This document shows, piece by piece, positions 23,033-31,091 of a stretch of 33,465 nucleotides of DNA. Location of the stretch: positions 1 through 33,465 of the forward strand of contig JABUSV010000048.1 in assembly GCA_021442555.1 (NCBI GenBank). Reading direction: 5' to 3'. Position 1 is the first letter of the stretch. Every line of letters begins with the position of its first letter. A program made the position numbers and the translations under genes. The notes beneath the pieces are model-generated. The model saw only the letters and a list, made by a program, of their open reading frames with translations. It had not been told where the DNA came from and made no database searches. Source of the DNA: Pseudobutyrivibrio sp. (GTDB lineage Bacteria > Bacillota > Clostridia > Lachnospirales > Lachnospiraceae).

Positions 23033-24448
23033 TTAAGAATGAGTTATCTCAAACTCCTTTGATTCAAAGTCTGCCACAAGTCTTGCAAAATCTCCACCAT
23101 TTTTTCTCACAATCACAAGATGCTTATCATCACACTCTTCCAGTTCAAAGCTTCCATCAAAGGCCCTGTGTGTATTTCTAAATCTCATAAGATCAAGTAA
23201 AGATTGAACCACAGGCCTTTTTATTTCATCATCAATCTCTTCGATGGTGTAATAGTGTCTGTTGATGTTGCGTCCCACCTTGGTCTCCTCCAAAAGCTTT
23301 AAATCATTTTGACCAGCCAAAAGTCCTACATAATATATCTGTGGTATACCGGGTGCAAAAAGCTGAACAGCTCTTGCCAATAGATATGCTTTGTCGTCAT
23401 CTCCCAATGCAGAATAATAGCTGCAATTAACCTGATATATATCAAGATTGTTATAAGCTGCGGTGTTGTATATCTTTTTGACGTTTGCACCGTATTTAAA
23501 TATGTCTTCCTTGGTTCTTTCTATCTCCTCATCTGGAAGAAGATCCTTTACATCTACCACTCCTATTCCATCGTGAGTATCAAGGGTGGTAAACTGCTTT
23601 CTTGGGCAGATTCTCAGCCAATTCTTAAGATACTGGGTCTGACCATAATATAATGCATTGATAAGAAGCATCGGAAGAGCAAAATCATATACATAGTAAT
23701 CTTTTCCTGCTATCTTTTTTTGCATGGTGTAATGCTCATGAATCTCAGGAAGAAGAACAGTACCAAAAGGTTCAACTATTTTATCGCACTCTCCTATGAA
23801 CTCCCAAATATCAGGCTCTATGAAAAAACAGCTGGTACCTGCTTTTTTGGTGGCATAGGCAAAAGCATCCAATCTAACCAACGCCGCGTTGTGTTTACAA
23901 AGAGTCTCCAAGTTATCTCTTATAAAAGCCTTGGCTCTATCAGACTTGCAGTTGATATCTATTTGCTCCTCATCAAAAGTACACCATACTTTTTCTGTGG
24001 TGCCATCAAAAAACTTAGCGTCTACATAAGGTGCTCTTGGTTTTCTCTTATAGATGACATCTACCTCCTCAGGTGTAGGTTCTCCATTATCCCAGAAATC
24101 CTTATATCTTATGAATAAATCCTTATATTCAGATTCATCTTTTTTCTCCAGAAAGTCCTTGTAATACTCACTCTGAGCAGATATGTGATTTATCATATAG
24201 TCAAACATCAGATAATAGTTTTGCGCCAAAGCATCAATGTCAGACCAATCTCCAAAGGCAGGATCTACAACATGATAGTTGGTAGGTGCGAATCCTCTGT
24301 CACCAGATGAAGGAAAAAATGGAAGGACATGAACACCTCCTATTGCATCTTTAAAATGCTTATCCAGTACATACTTCAAGTCCTTTAGATTGTTGCCCAT
24401 GCAATCAGCATAGGTAATAAGCATGCATTTATTCTCCAATTTTCTCAT
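23033..24448 (-). CDS. gtfA: Sucrose phosphorylase (GH13 subfamily 18)
   Basis: This enzyme converts sucrose and phosphate to alpha-glucose-1-phosphate and fructose. It has 471 residues and is close to Streptococcus mutans GtfA along its whole length (MLITYADCMG, GGVHVLPFFPSSGDRGFAP, LFDYMINHIS-like block, RKQFTTLDTHDGIGVVDVKDLL, YSALGDDD, APGIPQIYYVGLLAG). The nucleophile is D194 in RLDAFAYA, the acid/base is E235 in LPEIHEHY, and D293 lies in THDGIG. Its ATG overlaps the permease stop (ATGA) and is preceded by AGGAG. Placed between the ABC transporter and GH32, it would be the energy-saving route for imported sucrose. The specificity could also extend to sucrose-6-phosphate, as in some subfamily members. 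Confidence 0.93.
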   Translation of the reverse strand: MRKLENKCMLITYADCMGNNLKDLKYVLDKHFKDAIGGVHVLPFFPSSGDRGFAPTNYHVVDPAFGDWSDIDALAQNYYLMFDYMINHISAQSEYYKDFLEKKDESEYKDLFIRYKDFWDNGEPTPEEVDVIYKRKPRAPYVDAKFFDGTTEKVWCTFDEEQIDINCKSDRAKAFIRDNLETLCKHNAALVRLDAFAYATKKAGTSCFFIEPDIWEFIGECDKIVEPFGTVLLPEIHEHYTMQKKIAGKDYYVYDFALPMLLINALYYGQTQYLKNWLRICPRKQFTTLDTHDGIGVVDVKDLLPDEEIERTKEDIFKYGANVKKIYNTAAYNNLDIYQVNCSYYSALGDDDKAYLLARAVQLFAPGIPQIYYVGLLAGQNDLKLLEETKVGRNINRHYYTIEEIDDEIKRPVVQSLLDLMRFRNTHRAFDGSFELEECDDKHLVIVRKNGGDFARLVADFESKEFEITHS

Positions 24449-25302
24449 TTCACCGCTCCTGCTGTTACACCTTCAACGATATATCGCTGTAGGAAAATAT
24501 ATAGTATCAATATAGGTAACATGGCCAATAACAAGGCGGCCATAATAAGTCCCATATCTGTAGAATAGGTGCCATAAAACACCTTGGTTGCAATAGGTAT
24601 TGTATAAAGCTCCTTGCGTCCTAATACCAGTGATGGTAACAGGTAATCATTCCAAAATGCCATTGCATCAATGATGGCAACTGTAGCTATGGTAGGCTTA
24701 AGCAATGGAAATACTATCATCCAAAAAGTCTGCCATCTGCTGCAGCCATCTATTCTAGCAGCCTCCTCCAAGGAAATAGGCACATTGGTTTTGATTGAAC
24801 CATGGAACATAAAGGTTGCCATGGATAAGGAAAAACCTACATGCATAAATATCAGGGTTGCCCTGTGATTTAGGATTCCAAAGATTCCACCGTATAAGGA
24901 TACAAGAGGAATCATTAGTACCTGAAATGGAATAACCATAGATGCAATCATCAATACAAAAACTATTTTTCCAAACTTCCAGTTATTTCTTTGAATTACA
25001 AAGGCTGTCATGGAAGACAACAGTATTGTAAAAATGGTCGCTAAAGTTGTTATAATTACAGAATTTCCAAAAGACTGCCAGAACTTCATTTTTTCCATAG
25101 CCTTAGGAAAATTAGCAAGTGTAAAACCATGCTTTCCTATCAGTGCAAGAGGCTGACCAACAATATCTGATTTAACCTTGAATACATTGATAATTACCAT
25201 GTAAAAAGGAAAGATAAAACAGAATAAAAGTACAGCTAATATGACTATCATAATTGTATGACGTATTAATCTATTGATTCTGGCTTTTTTGTTAGCATCC
25301 AT
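24445..25302 (-). CDS. Sucrose/fructoside ABC permease, MalG type
   Basis: This is a 285-residue CUT1 permease with six membrane segments and the ATPase-docking loop EEAARIDGCSRWQTFWMIVFP. It ends in the typical VEGVTAGAVK. It overlaps the upstream permease stop as TAATG, with GGGGAGG as ribosome site, and overlaps the phosphorylase start by 4 nt. Together with the MalF-type permease and the lipoprotein binding protein it should import sucrose or short fructosides. The ATPase is not encoded in the window and probably comes from a shared MsmK-like gene elsewhere. Confidence 0.92.
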   Translation of the reverse strand: MDANKKARINRLIRHTIMIVILAVLLFCFIFPFYMVIINVFKVKSDIVGQPLALIGKHGFTLANFPKAMEKMKFWQSFGNSVIITTLATIFTILLSSMTAFVIQRNNWKFGKIVFVLMIASMVIPFQVLMIPLVSLYGGIFGILNHRATLIFMHVGFSLSMATFMFHGSIKTNVPISLEEAARIDGCSRWQTFWMIVFPLLKPTIATVAIIDAMAFWNDYLLPSLVLGRKELYTIPIATKVFYGTYSTDMGLIMAALLLAMLPILILYIFLQRYIVEGVTAGAVK

Positions 25303-26183
25303 TACGCTTCTACCTCCCCTTTCTTACCTGCCCAAACCTGAAGTCCGCCTATGATTGCGCAGATTACAAATAAAATAAGTGCCTCAGCCTGACCTTTTCC
25401 ATAATTTTTGTTAATAAATGCCTCGTTATACACCTGCATTGCTGCAAGTACTGAGGTTCCGTATGGATTACCGTTGGTCAATGAAAAATTCACATCATAA
25501 ACCATAAAACATCTGGTTATGGATAAGAACAGACACTGAACAAAGGATGAGGTCATAAGTGGTACCGATATATGTATAATGGACTGACTTCCAGTACATC
25601 CATCAATTTTCGCAGCTTCGATTACATCCTCAGATACGCTCATAAATCCGGCTACATATATAAGCATCATGTAGCCTGCATACTGCCAGACAGATACTAT
25701 AATCAAACAAGCCATAGAACCAATCTCTGTTGACAGCCAGGAGGATGACAGTAATGGGCTGTTTATTGCTTCTCCCACCGCAACAAAAGCCTTGTTAAAT
25801 ACAAACTTCCAAACATAACCAAGCACAATTCCTCCGATTAGATTTGGAATAAAAAATCCCGCTCTAAAAAAATTCTGTCCTTTTATCTTGCTTGTAACCA
25901 TAAAAGCAAGAATAAAAGCCAATGTATTAATAAGTATTACTGCAATAAATGCATATATAAATGTTCTCCCCAGGGACTGCCAGTATGCAGTATCATTAAA
26001 GGCCAAAATGAAATTTTCAAGGCCAACAAAAGGCTTTTCTTTTGACACTCCGTCCCAGCTTGTGAATGTCAGATAAATACCATAAATAAATGGAATAATA
26101 ACCACTGACAAAAATATGAAGGTTGATACACCAGCAAATAATAAATATTGTCGCACTTTGTAGCCCAAGGTATTTGTCTTCAT
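25302..26183 (-). CDS. Sucrose/fructoside ABC permease, MalF type
   Basis: The track start at 26201 is a TTG; the ATG at 26183 has AAGGGG eight bases upstream and gives a normal N-terminus (MKTNTLGYKVRQYLLFAGV), so I use it (293 residues). There are six predicted membrane helices and the docking loop EAAKIDGCTGSQSIIHISVP. It forms the channel with the MalG-type protein. It is separated from the binding-protein gene by a strong hairpin, which probably makes its expression lower than that of the binding protein. Confidence 0.9.
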   Translation of the reverse strand: MKTNTLGYKVRQYLLFAGVSTFIFLSVVIIPFIYGIYLTFTSWDGVSKEKPFVGLENFILAFNDTAYWQSLGRTFIYAFIAVILINTLAFILAFMVTSKIKGQNFFRAGFFIPNLIGGIVLGYVWKFVFNKAFVAVGEAINSPLLSSSWLSTEIGSMACLIIVSVWQYAGYMMLIYVAGFMSVSEDVIEAAKIDGCTGSQSIIHISVPLMTSSFVQCLFLSITRCFMVYDVNFSLTNGNPYGTSVLAAMQVYNEAFINKNYGKGQAEALILFVICAIIGGLQVWAGKKGEVEA

Positions 26184-26205
26184 AGCATTTTCCCCTTTCA
26201 AAATA

Positions 26206-26250
26206 ACTAATTATGGAGGGAGCTAATGCCCCCTCCAAGAGGTAATTAGT
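26206..26250 (-). promoter_or_regulatory. Intercistronic hairpin between binding-protein and permease genes
   Basis: ACTAATTA/TAATTAGT and TGGAGGG/CCCTCCA nest into one long stem that includes the stop codon of the binding-protein gene. There is no T run, so it is more likely an mRNA-stabilising or expression-tuning hairpin than a full terminator. Confidence 0.6.
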
Positions 26251-27580
26251 GAGCAATAGGTGTAGCACCCTTGAAATAATCAACCATAGCCTGTGCCAAC
26301 TCATCACGAGTCATCTTCTCATCAAGATATTTTTGCATAAGCTCCTGTCCTACCACTGTCATGTGGTCATCTGGAAGGTAGTTGTAGTTTGCAATAAGAT
26401 TGTTTCCATCTGCATAAGCCTTTACAGATGATGAAAGTGGATCAAGGGCTGAAGCGTCAATATTGTCAAAGGCAGGAACAAGTAAGCACTGCTCTGTGAG
26501 GAATGCATTACCATCTGCTTCAAAAACAATCCAGTTGAGAAAATCCTTAGCTGCCTGCCGCTGAGCTTCTGATGTATTATCTGTAGAATCTACGATAAAG
26601 TACTTAGAACCACCACCGCAAAGCTTTGTATTCATGCCATCTTCCATATTCTGAGGTACAGGCATGATTCCCATATTCTCGGTATAATCATACTGATTGA
26701 GAACTGACCAGTCCCAGTTACCGCCGAACATGAAAGCAACCTCACCTTCAGCAAGCTTCATTGAAGACTCTTCTCTGTCAGCGTTAGCTGCTGAACCCTT
26801 TGCGTAGTTGTATTTAATCAAAGTATCAAAGGTATCCATCATGGAATTGAACTTCGCATTTGATGCCATATCCTCTGAGCCTGCTAACAAGCCATTTACA
26901 AAGGCATCTGGATCAGCCTGCTGCTCATAGATTTCTGCTGCATAGTGTGCACCAAGTGACCAGTATTCACTAAGAATAGCTACAGGTTTTTCCATACCGC
27001 CTGCTACAAGCCTATCCAAAAGAGCTGTAAAGCTGTCTAATGTTGCATAATCTGTAGGATTAAAGGTCTCTCCCGTAATAGATTCGATAGCATCTGCATT
27101 ATAGATGATGCCTCTTGCTTCTACACAAGTTGGAAATCCTGCAACCTTGCCATCTACTGTAATTGCAAGATTTGTATGTGATACCCACTCTTCATTGCTA
27201 AGGTCTGTAGCGTAGTCAGCCGCAAGACTGTATACATCCTTAGGATCTACCATAGCGATAGTATATGGATCGTTTGATGCATATCTTGTAGATAACTGCG
27301 ATGCAACTGTTGTATCTGTATCAGCACAGTATACTTCCACTTCTACTCCAGTTGATTCCTTATAAGCCTCAGCCATCTCTTCAAACTGTGTCTGAACCTC
27401 AACCTTGGAATTTAAGATTGTAATCTTTACATCATCTGTTGATGCACCTGCATCCTCTGTTGCTGCTGTGCTGTTGTTATCTGTTGTGCCAGCTGCACCA
27501 GAACCCTCTGTGTTGCCACAGGCTACCATGGAAACAACCATCGCTGTTGCCATAAGTAAACTCAATACTTTTTTCTTCAT
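26246..27580 (-). CDS. Sugar ABC transporter substrate-binding lipoprotein
   Basis: The track ORF starts at 27622, but the ATG at 27580 follows GAAGGAGGATAAC and gives a clean lipoprotein signal (MKKKVLSLLMATAMVVSMVACG, cysteine about residue 21); the product is 444 residues. A Gly/Ser/Thr/Asp linker follows, then a cluster-B type extracellular solute-binding fold (VKITILNSKVEVQTQFEEMAEAYKE, GFPTCVEARGIIYN, GEVAFMFGGNWDWSVL). It captures the sugar outside the cell for the permease pair encoded next. As first gene of the operon it has both LacI-type operators in its upstream region. Sucrose or a fructooligosaccharide is the likely ligand, from context. Confidence 0.92.
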   Translation of the reverse strand: MKKKVLSLLMATAMVVSMVACGNTEGSGAAGTTDNNSTAATEDAGASTDDVKITILNSKVEVQTQFEEMAEAYKESTGVEVEVYCADTDTTVASQLSTRYASNDPYTIAMVDPKDVYSLAADYATDLSNEEWVSHTNLAITVDGKVAGFPTCVEARGIIYNADAIESITGETFNPTDYATLDSFTALLDRLVAGGMEKPVAILSEYWSLGAHYAAEIYEQQADPDAFVNGLLAGSEDMASNAKFNSMMDTFDTLIKYNYAKGSAANADREESSMKLAEGEVAFMFGGNWDWSVLNQYDYTENMGIMPVPQNMEDGMNTKLCGGGSKYFIVDSTDNTSEAQRQAAKDFLNWIVFEADGNAFLTEQCLLVPAFDNIDASALDPLSSSVKAYADGNNLIANYNYLPDDHMTVVGQELMQKYLDEKMTRDELAQAMVDYFKGATPIAH

Positions 27581-27643
27581 GTTATCCTCCTTCTCAAAAA
27601 CATGTGGTTTATTATGTAGCAAATCCTAACATCATGTTTCCGC

Positions 27644-27663
27644 TATGTCAATCGGTTGACATA
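27644..27663. promoter_or_regulatory. LacI-family operator O1 (downstream)
   Basis: TATGTCAATCGGTTGACATA is a 20-bp palindrome with perfect 8-bp arms and the central CG typical of LacI-family operators. It lies in the 5' leader of the binding-protein gene, about 65 bases before its start, where a bound repressor could block elongation or loop to O2. Confidence 0.8.
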
Positions 27664-27745
27664 TATTTTATTGCACGTAAATAATTTTTTGTAAATATAT
27701 GACAGTATGGGTTTTGGCTTTTTGTGTAAAACAGAGTATTTTATG

Positions 27746-27774
27746 TTAATATTTATGTCAATTTTATATGTCAA
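27746..27774 (-). promoter_or_regulatory. Probable promoter of the sucrose operon
   Basis: On the minus strand a perfect TTGACA (27774-27769), a 17-bp spacer and TATTAA (27751-27746) are present. The -35 box lies inside operator O2, so repressor binding would exclude RNA polymerase. Confidence 0.65.
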
Positions 27775-27786
27775 CCAGTTGATATA
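27767..27786. promoter_or_regulatory. LacI-family operator O2 (over the -35 box)
   Basis: TATGTCAACCAGTTGATATA has the same arms as O1 with two mismatches between halves. Its centre is about 123 bp from that of O1. Confidence 0.75.
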
Positions 27787-27792
27787 CGCGCA

Positions 27793-27827
27793 TAAAAAAA
27801 AGAACTGCGACTATGTCGCAGTTCTTT
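27793..27827 (-). terminator. Intrinsic terminator of the CHASE-GGDEF gene
   Basis: A perfect 13-bp stem AAAGAACTGCGAC / GTCGCAGTTCTTT with a 3-base loop is followed by TTTTTTTTAT on the minus strand. Confidence 0.9.
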
Positions 27828-27831
27828 AGGA

Positions 27832-29199
27832 CTAACTAATCTGATAATTGTTTCTTCCACTTTCTTTTATATTGTAAAGATTTAAATCTGCTGTCTGAAT
27901 AATTTCATTGTAGCTGTAATTAAGCTTCCTGTTATTATATGCCGCTCCAACACTTATGGTAAGTGAAAGCTCTGGCACTGCATCCAGGTGGATTTCCTGA
28001 ACCTTATCAACCATTTCAGATATAGTTTCTTCAAGCTCCTCCAGCGTAACATCATTAAAGCAGATAATAAACTCATCTCCGCCATAACGCACTACTCTGT
28101 CACCCTTTGAAGGTTTGATTTCAGACTGTAACAGCTTTGCTATACTAACCAAGGCCCAGTCTCCAACACTATGTCCGAAGCTGTCATTTACATCCTTGAA
28201 ATGGTCAACATCAATAATAGCCACCGAATAGCAGTGTTGTGCATCCTTCCAATTCACGGTCTCAGAATCCAGTATCTCAGAATTCAAATAATGTCTTGAA
28301 TAACAATGTGTCAGGCTGTCCTGTTCTGCAATAAGCTTCATCTTCTGACCATCCTCCTTGATTCTAAGCACTAAAAGAATAATCATTGAAAGACAGAAAG
28401 AAACCGCCACAATAACAACCTTTGCAATAATGTCTGTCGATACACTGTACCAGCCGTTAACAGGTTCAATATCAAGATGCCAATTGAGATTGTATACATA
28501 GAAGGATTCTGAAATAGCACTTTTCATTCTTGCATTAGTTTCCTCTATGACCACTTTATTGCCGTTCTCATCCACATACCATAATCGATAATCTAATTGC
28601 ATCTTTCTTAGATTATCGAGATTAAAGGCATCCAACAGATTGTCAAAATCCATGGTAGCAGTTACCATTCCCCACAATCTCTTGCTTTCACCCTCCTGAA
28701 TATATACAGGAGTTCTGATGGCCATTCCCACACCACCTTGTACCAGGTCAAAAGGATTGGTTATTATTGTCTTGCCCTTCTTGTACGCCTCTATTGCATC
28801 CTGATTGCCAAGCTTTGAAGAATCAGTATAATCAAATCTTAAAAATGCTTCGTTACCCTCCACCGGATATACCTTGCTGACAACATTATTAGGTGCAACA
28901 GCAATATTCCTAAGAGCAACTCCCGTATCTTCTTCTACAGACTCATACATTGATTCTGCTATCTTGTCAAAGAATCCAATATCTCCATCATTTTCAATTA
29001 CCATCTCACGGAGCATATATGACCTTACAACCACCTTATCCACACAACTGATAATGTAGTTGGACTCATTTACAGCAAGATATCTGTACCGTTCCTTCTG
29101 GTCCATAATCATGGACTGAATAAGCGCCGCATACATTACATACAATACTGTTGTAATTACCAGGAAAAAAATAATCGCATATTTTCTATATTTTCTCAT
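27832..29199 (-). CDS. CHASE-like sensor diguanylate cyclase
   Basis: This 455-residue membrane protein has TM1 at about 8-28, an extracellular sensor at about 35-255 resembling CHASE (VAPNNVVSKVYPVEGNEA, GVGMAIRTPVYIQ), TM2 at about 258-279 and a C-terminal GGDEF domain (DVDHFKDVNDSFGHSVGD; RYGGDEF at 371-377). The active-site residues look intact, so it should make cyclic di-GMP from GTP in response to an external small ligand. The position of the inhibitory RxxD site before GGDEF reads SKGD, so product inhibition by the classic I-site is unlikely. It is monocistronic, with terminators on both sides. The ligand is unknown. Confidence 0.88.
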   Translation of the reverse strand: MRKYRKYAIIFFLVITTVLYVMYAALIQSMIMDQKERYRYLAVNESNYIISCVDKVVVRSYMLREMVIENDGDIGFFDKIAESMYESVEEDTGVALRNIAVAPNNVVSKVYPVEGNEAFLRFDYTDSSKLGNQDAIEAYKKGKTIITNPFDLVQGGVGMAIRTPVYIQEGESKRLWGMVTATMDFDNLLDAFNLDNLRKMQLDYRLWYVDENGNKVVIEETNARMKSAISESFYVYNLNWHLDIEPVNGWYSVSTDIIAKVVIVAVSFCLSMIILLVLRIKEDGQKMKLIAEQDSLTHCYSRHYLNSEILDSETVNWKDAQHCYSVAIIDVDHFKDVNDSFGHSVGDWALVSIAKLLQSEIKPSKGDRVVRYGGDEFIICFNDVTLEELEETISEMVDKVQEIHLDAVPELSLTISVGAAYNNRKLNYSYNEIIQTADLNLYNIKESGRNNYQIS

Positions 29200-29248
29200 A
29201 AGCCTACCGTATTCAAATAGAAATAGTTAACGTTGAACAAAGAATAGC

Positions 29249-29254
29249 ATTATA
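29249..29254 (-). promoter_or_regulatory. Possible -10 box for the CHASE-GGDEF gene
   Basis: A perfect TATAAT on the minus strand lies about 50 bases before the start and just after the previous terminator. No good -35 box is seen at 16-18 bp. Confidence 0.35.
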
Positions 29255-29272
29255 CTGTGATTAACCTGTGAC

Positions 29273-29307
29273 TAAAAAAGCAGTCAAGGTAAATTTACCC
29301 TGACTGC
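29273..29307 (-). terminator. Intrinsic terminator of the second GGDEF gene
   Basis: GCAGTCAGGGTAAA / TTTACCTTGACTGC, a long stem with one mismatch, is followed by TTTTTTAG on the minus strand, 8 bases after the gene's stop codon. Confidence 0.85.
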
Positions 29308-29314
29308 CATATCT

Positions 29315-30379
29315 TTATCCTCTGTCTCGTCTTCGATCTTTGCCGCTTTGTTTGTAGAATTCAGACTTATCCTTGTACATCATCTCTTCAGCCGTTCTCA
29401 CCAACAGATTTTTGTCCAATTCAGCTTTGTTCATACAATGCCAACCAATGGCAACATTATATCCTAGTTCATCTATATCCGACTTAATGTCGTTCATTAT
29501 TATATTCATGGTAGCATCGTCTTTGCCAAAAGCAAAGGCTACAAATTCGTCTCCACCAATGCGATATGTATTGTGATTGCCAAAGGATTTAGCCACTCTG
29601 GAGGCTATAAATCTTAGCATTTCATCTCCTGCTGCATGTCCCTTTTCATTATTAAGCTCATGTAGACCGTTCGCATCCACATATGCGCAGGCTACTGTGC
29701 TGTCTACCTTAGTCTCGATTGAGGCAAGGTCTGTCTCAAAACAGTTTCTATTATGAACTCCTGTCAAGAGATCCACTCTTGATGAATTGTACAACTGACG
29801 TTCCAAGGTAAATCCCATTATCCTGTAATGATTAACAAATATGCACACACATGGGCCAAATAATCCATAGGCTATGGCATCCACCACATCCTGAATCATA
29901 ACCTCGCCACTCTTAAATGTAACACAAAACATGATAAACAGGCCCACAAAGAATGTGTTTATCAGCAACGCAAATATTGGTCTTCCAACGATAAGAACCG
30001 GAAGAATAACAAGAGTTACCATAAAATTAACAGACCTGTCTGATACATCCGTAACGCCTATGTATATGCCATAGATATAGGCATAAGAATAGAATAACAG
30101 CTTAAGTACAACGTCTGACTTTTCTTCCTTGTTAAGATTAATTTTTGCCAAAATAAACAACAGTACAGACATTACCATGCCTATAAGATATGCATCTGCT
30201 GACATGGTTATACTGTCACCAACAAAAAAACATATTATTTCAAGCACAACGACTATTGCAAACAATAGCATTGATAACATGTAAATCAGTTTGATGTTAT
30301 TTTTGGCAATATCATCTTTGGATGCTTCAAAGGATTCCTTGTCTACTCCTGCGTAAAGCAATACTTTTTTAAAAAACAT
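29315..30379 (-). CDS. Multi-pass membrane GGDEF protein, probable diguanylate cyclase
   Basis: I use the ATG at 30379 (354 residues, MFFKKVLLYAGVDKESF), preceded by GGGG. The track's ATG at 30424 has a poorer ribosome site and a TATAGT promoter-like box downstream of it. About six membrane helices fill residues 30-190, followed by a GGDEF domain (LTGVHNRNCFE, YVDANGLHELNNEKGHAAGD, YRIGGDEF). The usual FK of the substrate motif is LH here, as in other GGDEF relatives of the DxNGLK type. No RxxD inhibitory site is visible. It is probably an active cyclic-di-GMP synthase with a membrane-embedded sensor of unknown signal. Confidence 0.82.
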   Translation of the reverse strand: MFFKKVLLYAGVDKESFEASKDDIAKNNIKLIYMLSMLLFAIVVVLEIICFFVGDSITMSADAYLIGMVMSVLLFILAKINLNKEEKSDVVLKLLFYSYAYIYGIYIGVTDVSDRSVNFMVTLVILPVLIVGRPIFALLINTFFVGLFIMFCVTFKSGEVMIQDVVDAIAYGLFGPCVCIFVNHYRIMGFTLERQLYNSSRVDLLTGVHNRNCFETDLASIETKVDSTVACAYVDANGLHELNNEKGHAAGDEMLRFIASRVAKSFGNHNTYRIGGDEFVAFAFGKDDATMNIIMNDIKSDIDELGYNVAIGWHCMNKAELDKNLLVRTAEEMMYKDKSEFYKQSGKDRRRDRG

Positions 30380-30382
30380 ATA

Positions 30383-30413
30383 TAATACCCCATAATTATC
30401 ACCACGGGGATTA
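30383..30413 (-). promoter_or_regulatory. Hairpin that covers the ribosome site of the GGDEF gene
   Basis: On the minus strand TAATCCCC pairs with GGGGTATTA (one bulged base) across a 14-base loop. The GGGG is the only Shine-Dalgarno-like sequence before ATG 30379, so folding would hide it. Confidence 0.35.
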
Positions 30414-30478
30414 CTATACCACATCTATCCAATAAATAAAATGTTAAACGCAGGAATCACATATTTTTTTCGAGATAA

Positions 30479-31069
30479 TTAATATCTGATGCTGATTATT
30501 CTCAATTCCTGATTTTCAAAATTATCATCTGTATAAACATCTGAAAACCAAAGACAGCCATCACAAAGCATGGCACCCTGGGAATTACATGAGATATCAG
30601 TACAGGTCTCTTTACCAATGCTATCTATAAATTCCTGAGGAATGGAAGAATTCCAGTCTTCCTTCAGGAATTCATCTGCATTATTGTATTCATTTCCTGC
30701 TATAGTGATAGGATAGCTTATCTTTGCAGACAAAGATTTCCAGTTTTTGCCTGTAAAATCTTCTTTAATTCCTGCAGCAAAGCTTTCTACCTCCTGCTTT
30801 CCTCTGTTTGTAAACACAACATAATAATCATCTGCATTTTCTGCAGTCTCTGTCGCTTCGTCTTCCTGGACTTTTGTATTTGTATCCTCTGTTTGAGACT
30901 TACTATCATCCTTCACAATAGTTGGTGTTGTATCCTCTTCGCTGAGATTGATTGTAGTAACACCTGCTGACTCTTCTGCTGGCAGCTCTGTAATTGTAAT
31001 TGATTTGTTGCAACCGCTGAGCATAAGGGTTGATAATAACCCAAACACTACCATTGATTTCTTTAACAT
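30479..31069 (-). CDS. Lipoprotein of an ECF-sigma operon, function unknown
   Basis: The 196-residue protein has a lipoprotein signal (MLKKSMVVFGLLSTLMLSGC, lipidated C20). An acidic Glu/Asp/Thr-rich linker follows to about residue 80, and then a compact domain (YYVVFTNRGKQEVESFAAGIKEDF, DEFLKEDWNSSIPQEFIDSIG, four further cysteines including CDGCLWFSD). I do not recognise the family. It starts 22 nt after the anti-sigma-like gene, with AAAGGAG, and is probably the third gene of that operon. It may report envelope state or be a target of the regulator. No terminator is visible before the next gene. Confidence 0.75.
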   Translation of the reverse strand: MLKKSMVVFGLLSTLMLSGCNKSITITELPAEESAGVTTINLSEEDTTPTIVKDDSKSQTEDTNTKVQEDEATETAENADDYYVVFTNRGKQEVESFAAGIKEDFTGKNWKSLSAKISYPITIAGNEYNNADEFLKEDWNSSIPQEFIDSIGKETCTDISCNSQGAMLCDGCLWFSDVYTDDNFENQELRIISIRY

Positions 31070-31091
31070 ATTTTCTCCTTTATCCTTTGTT

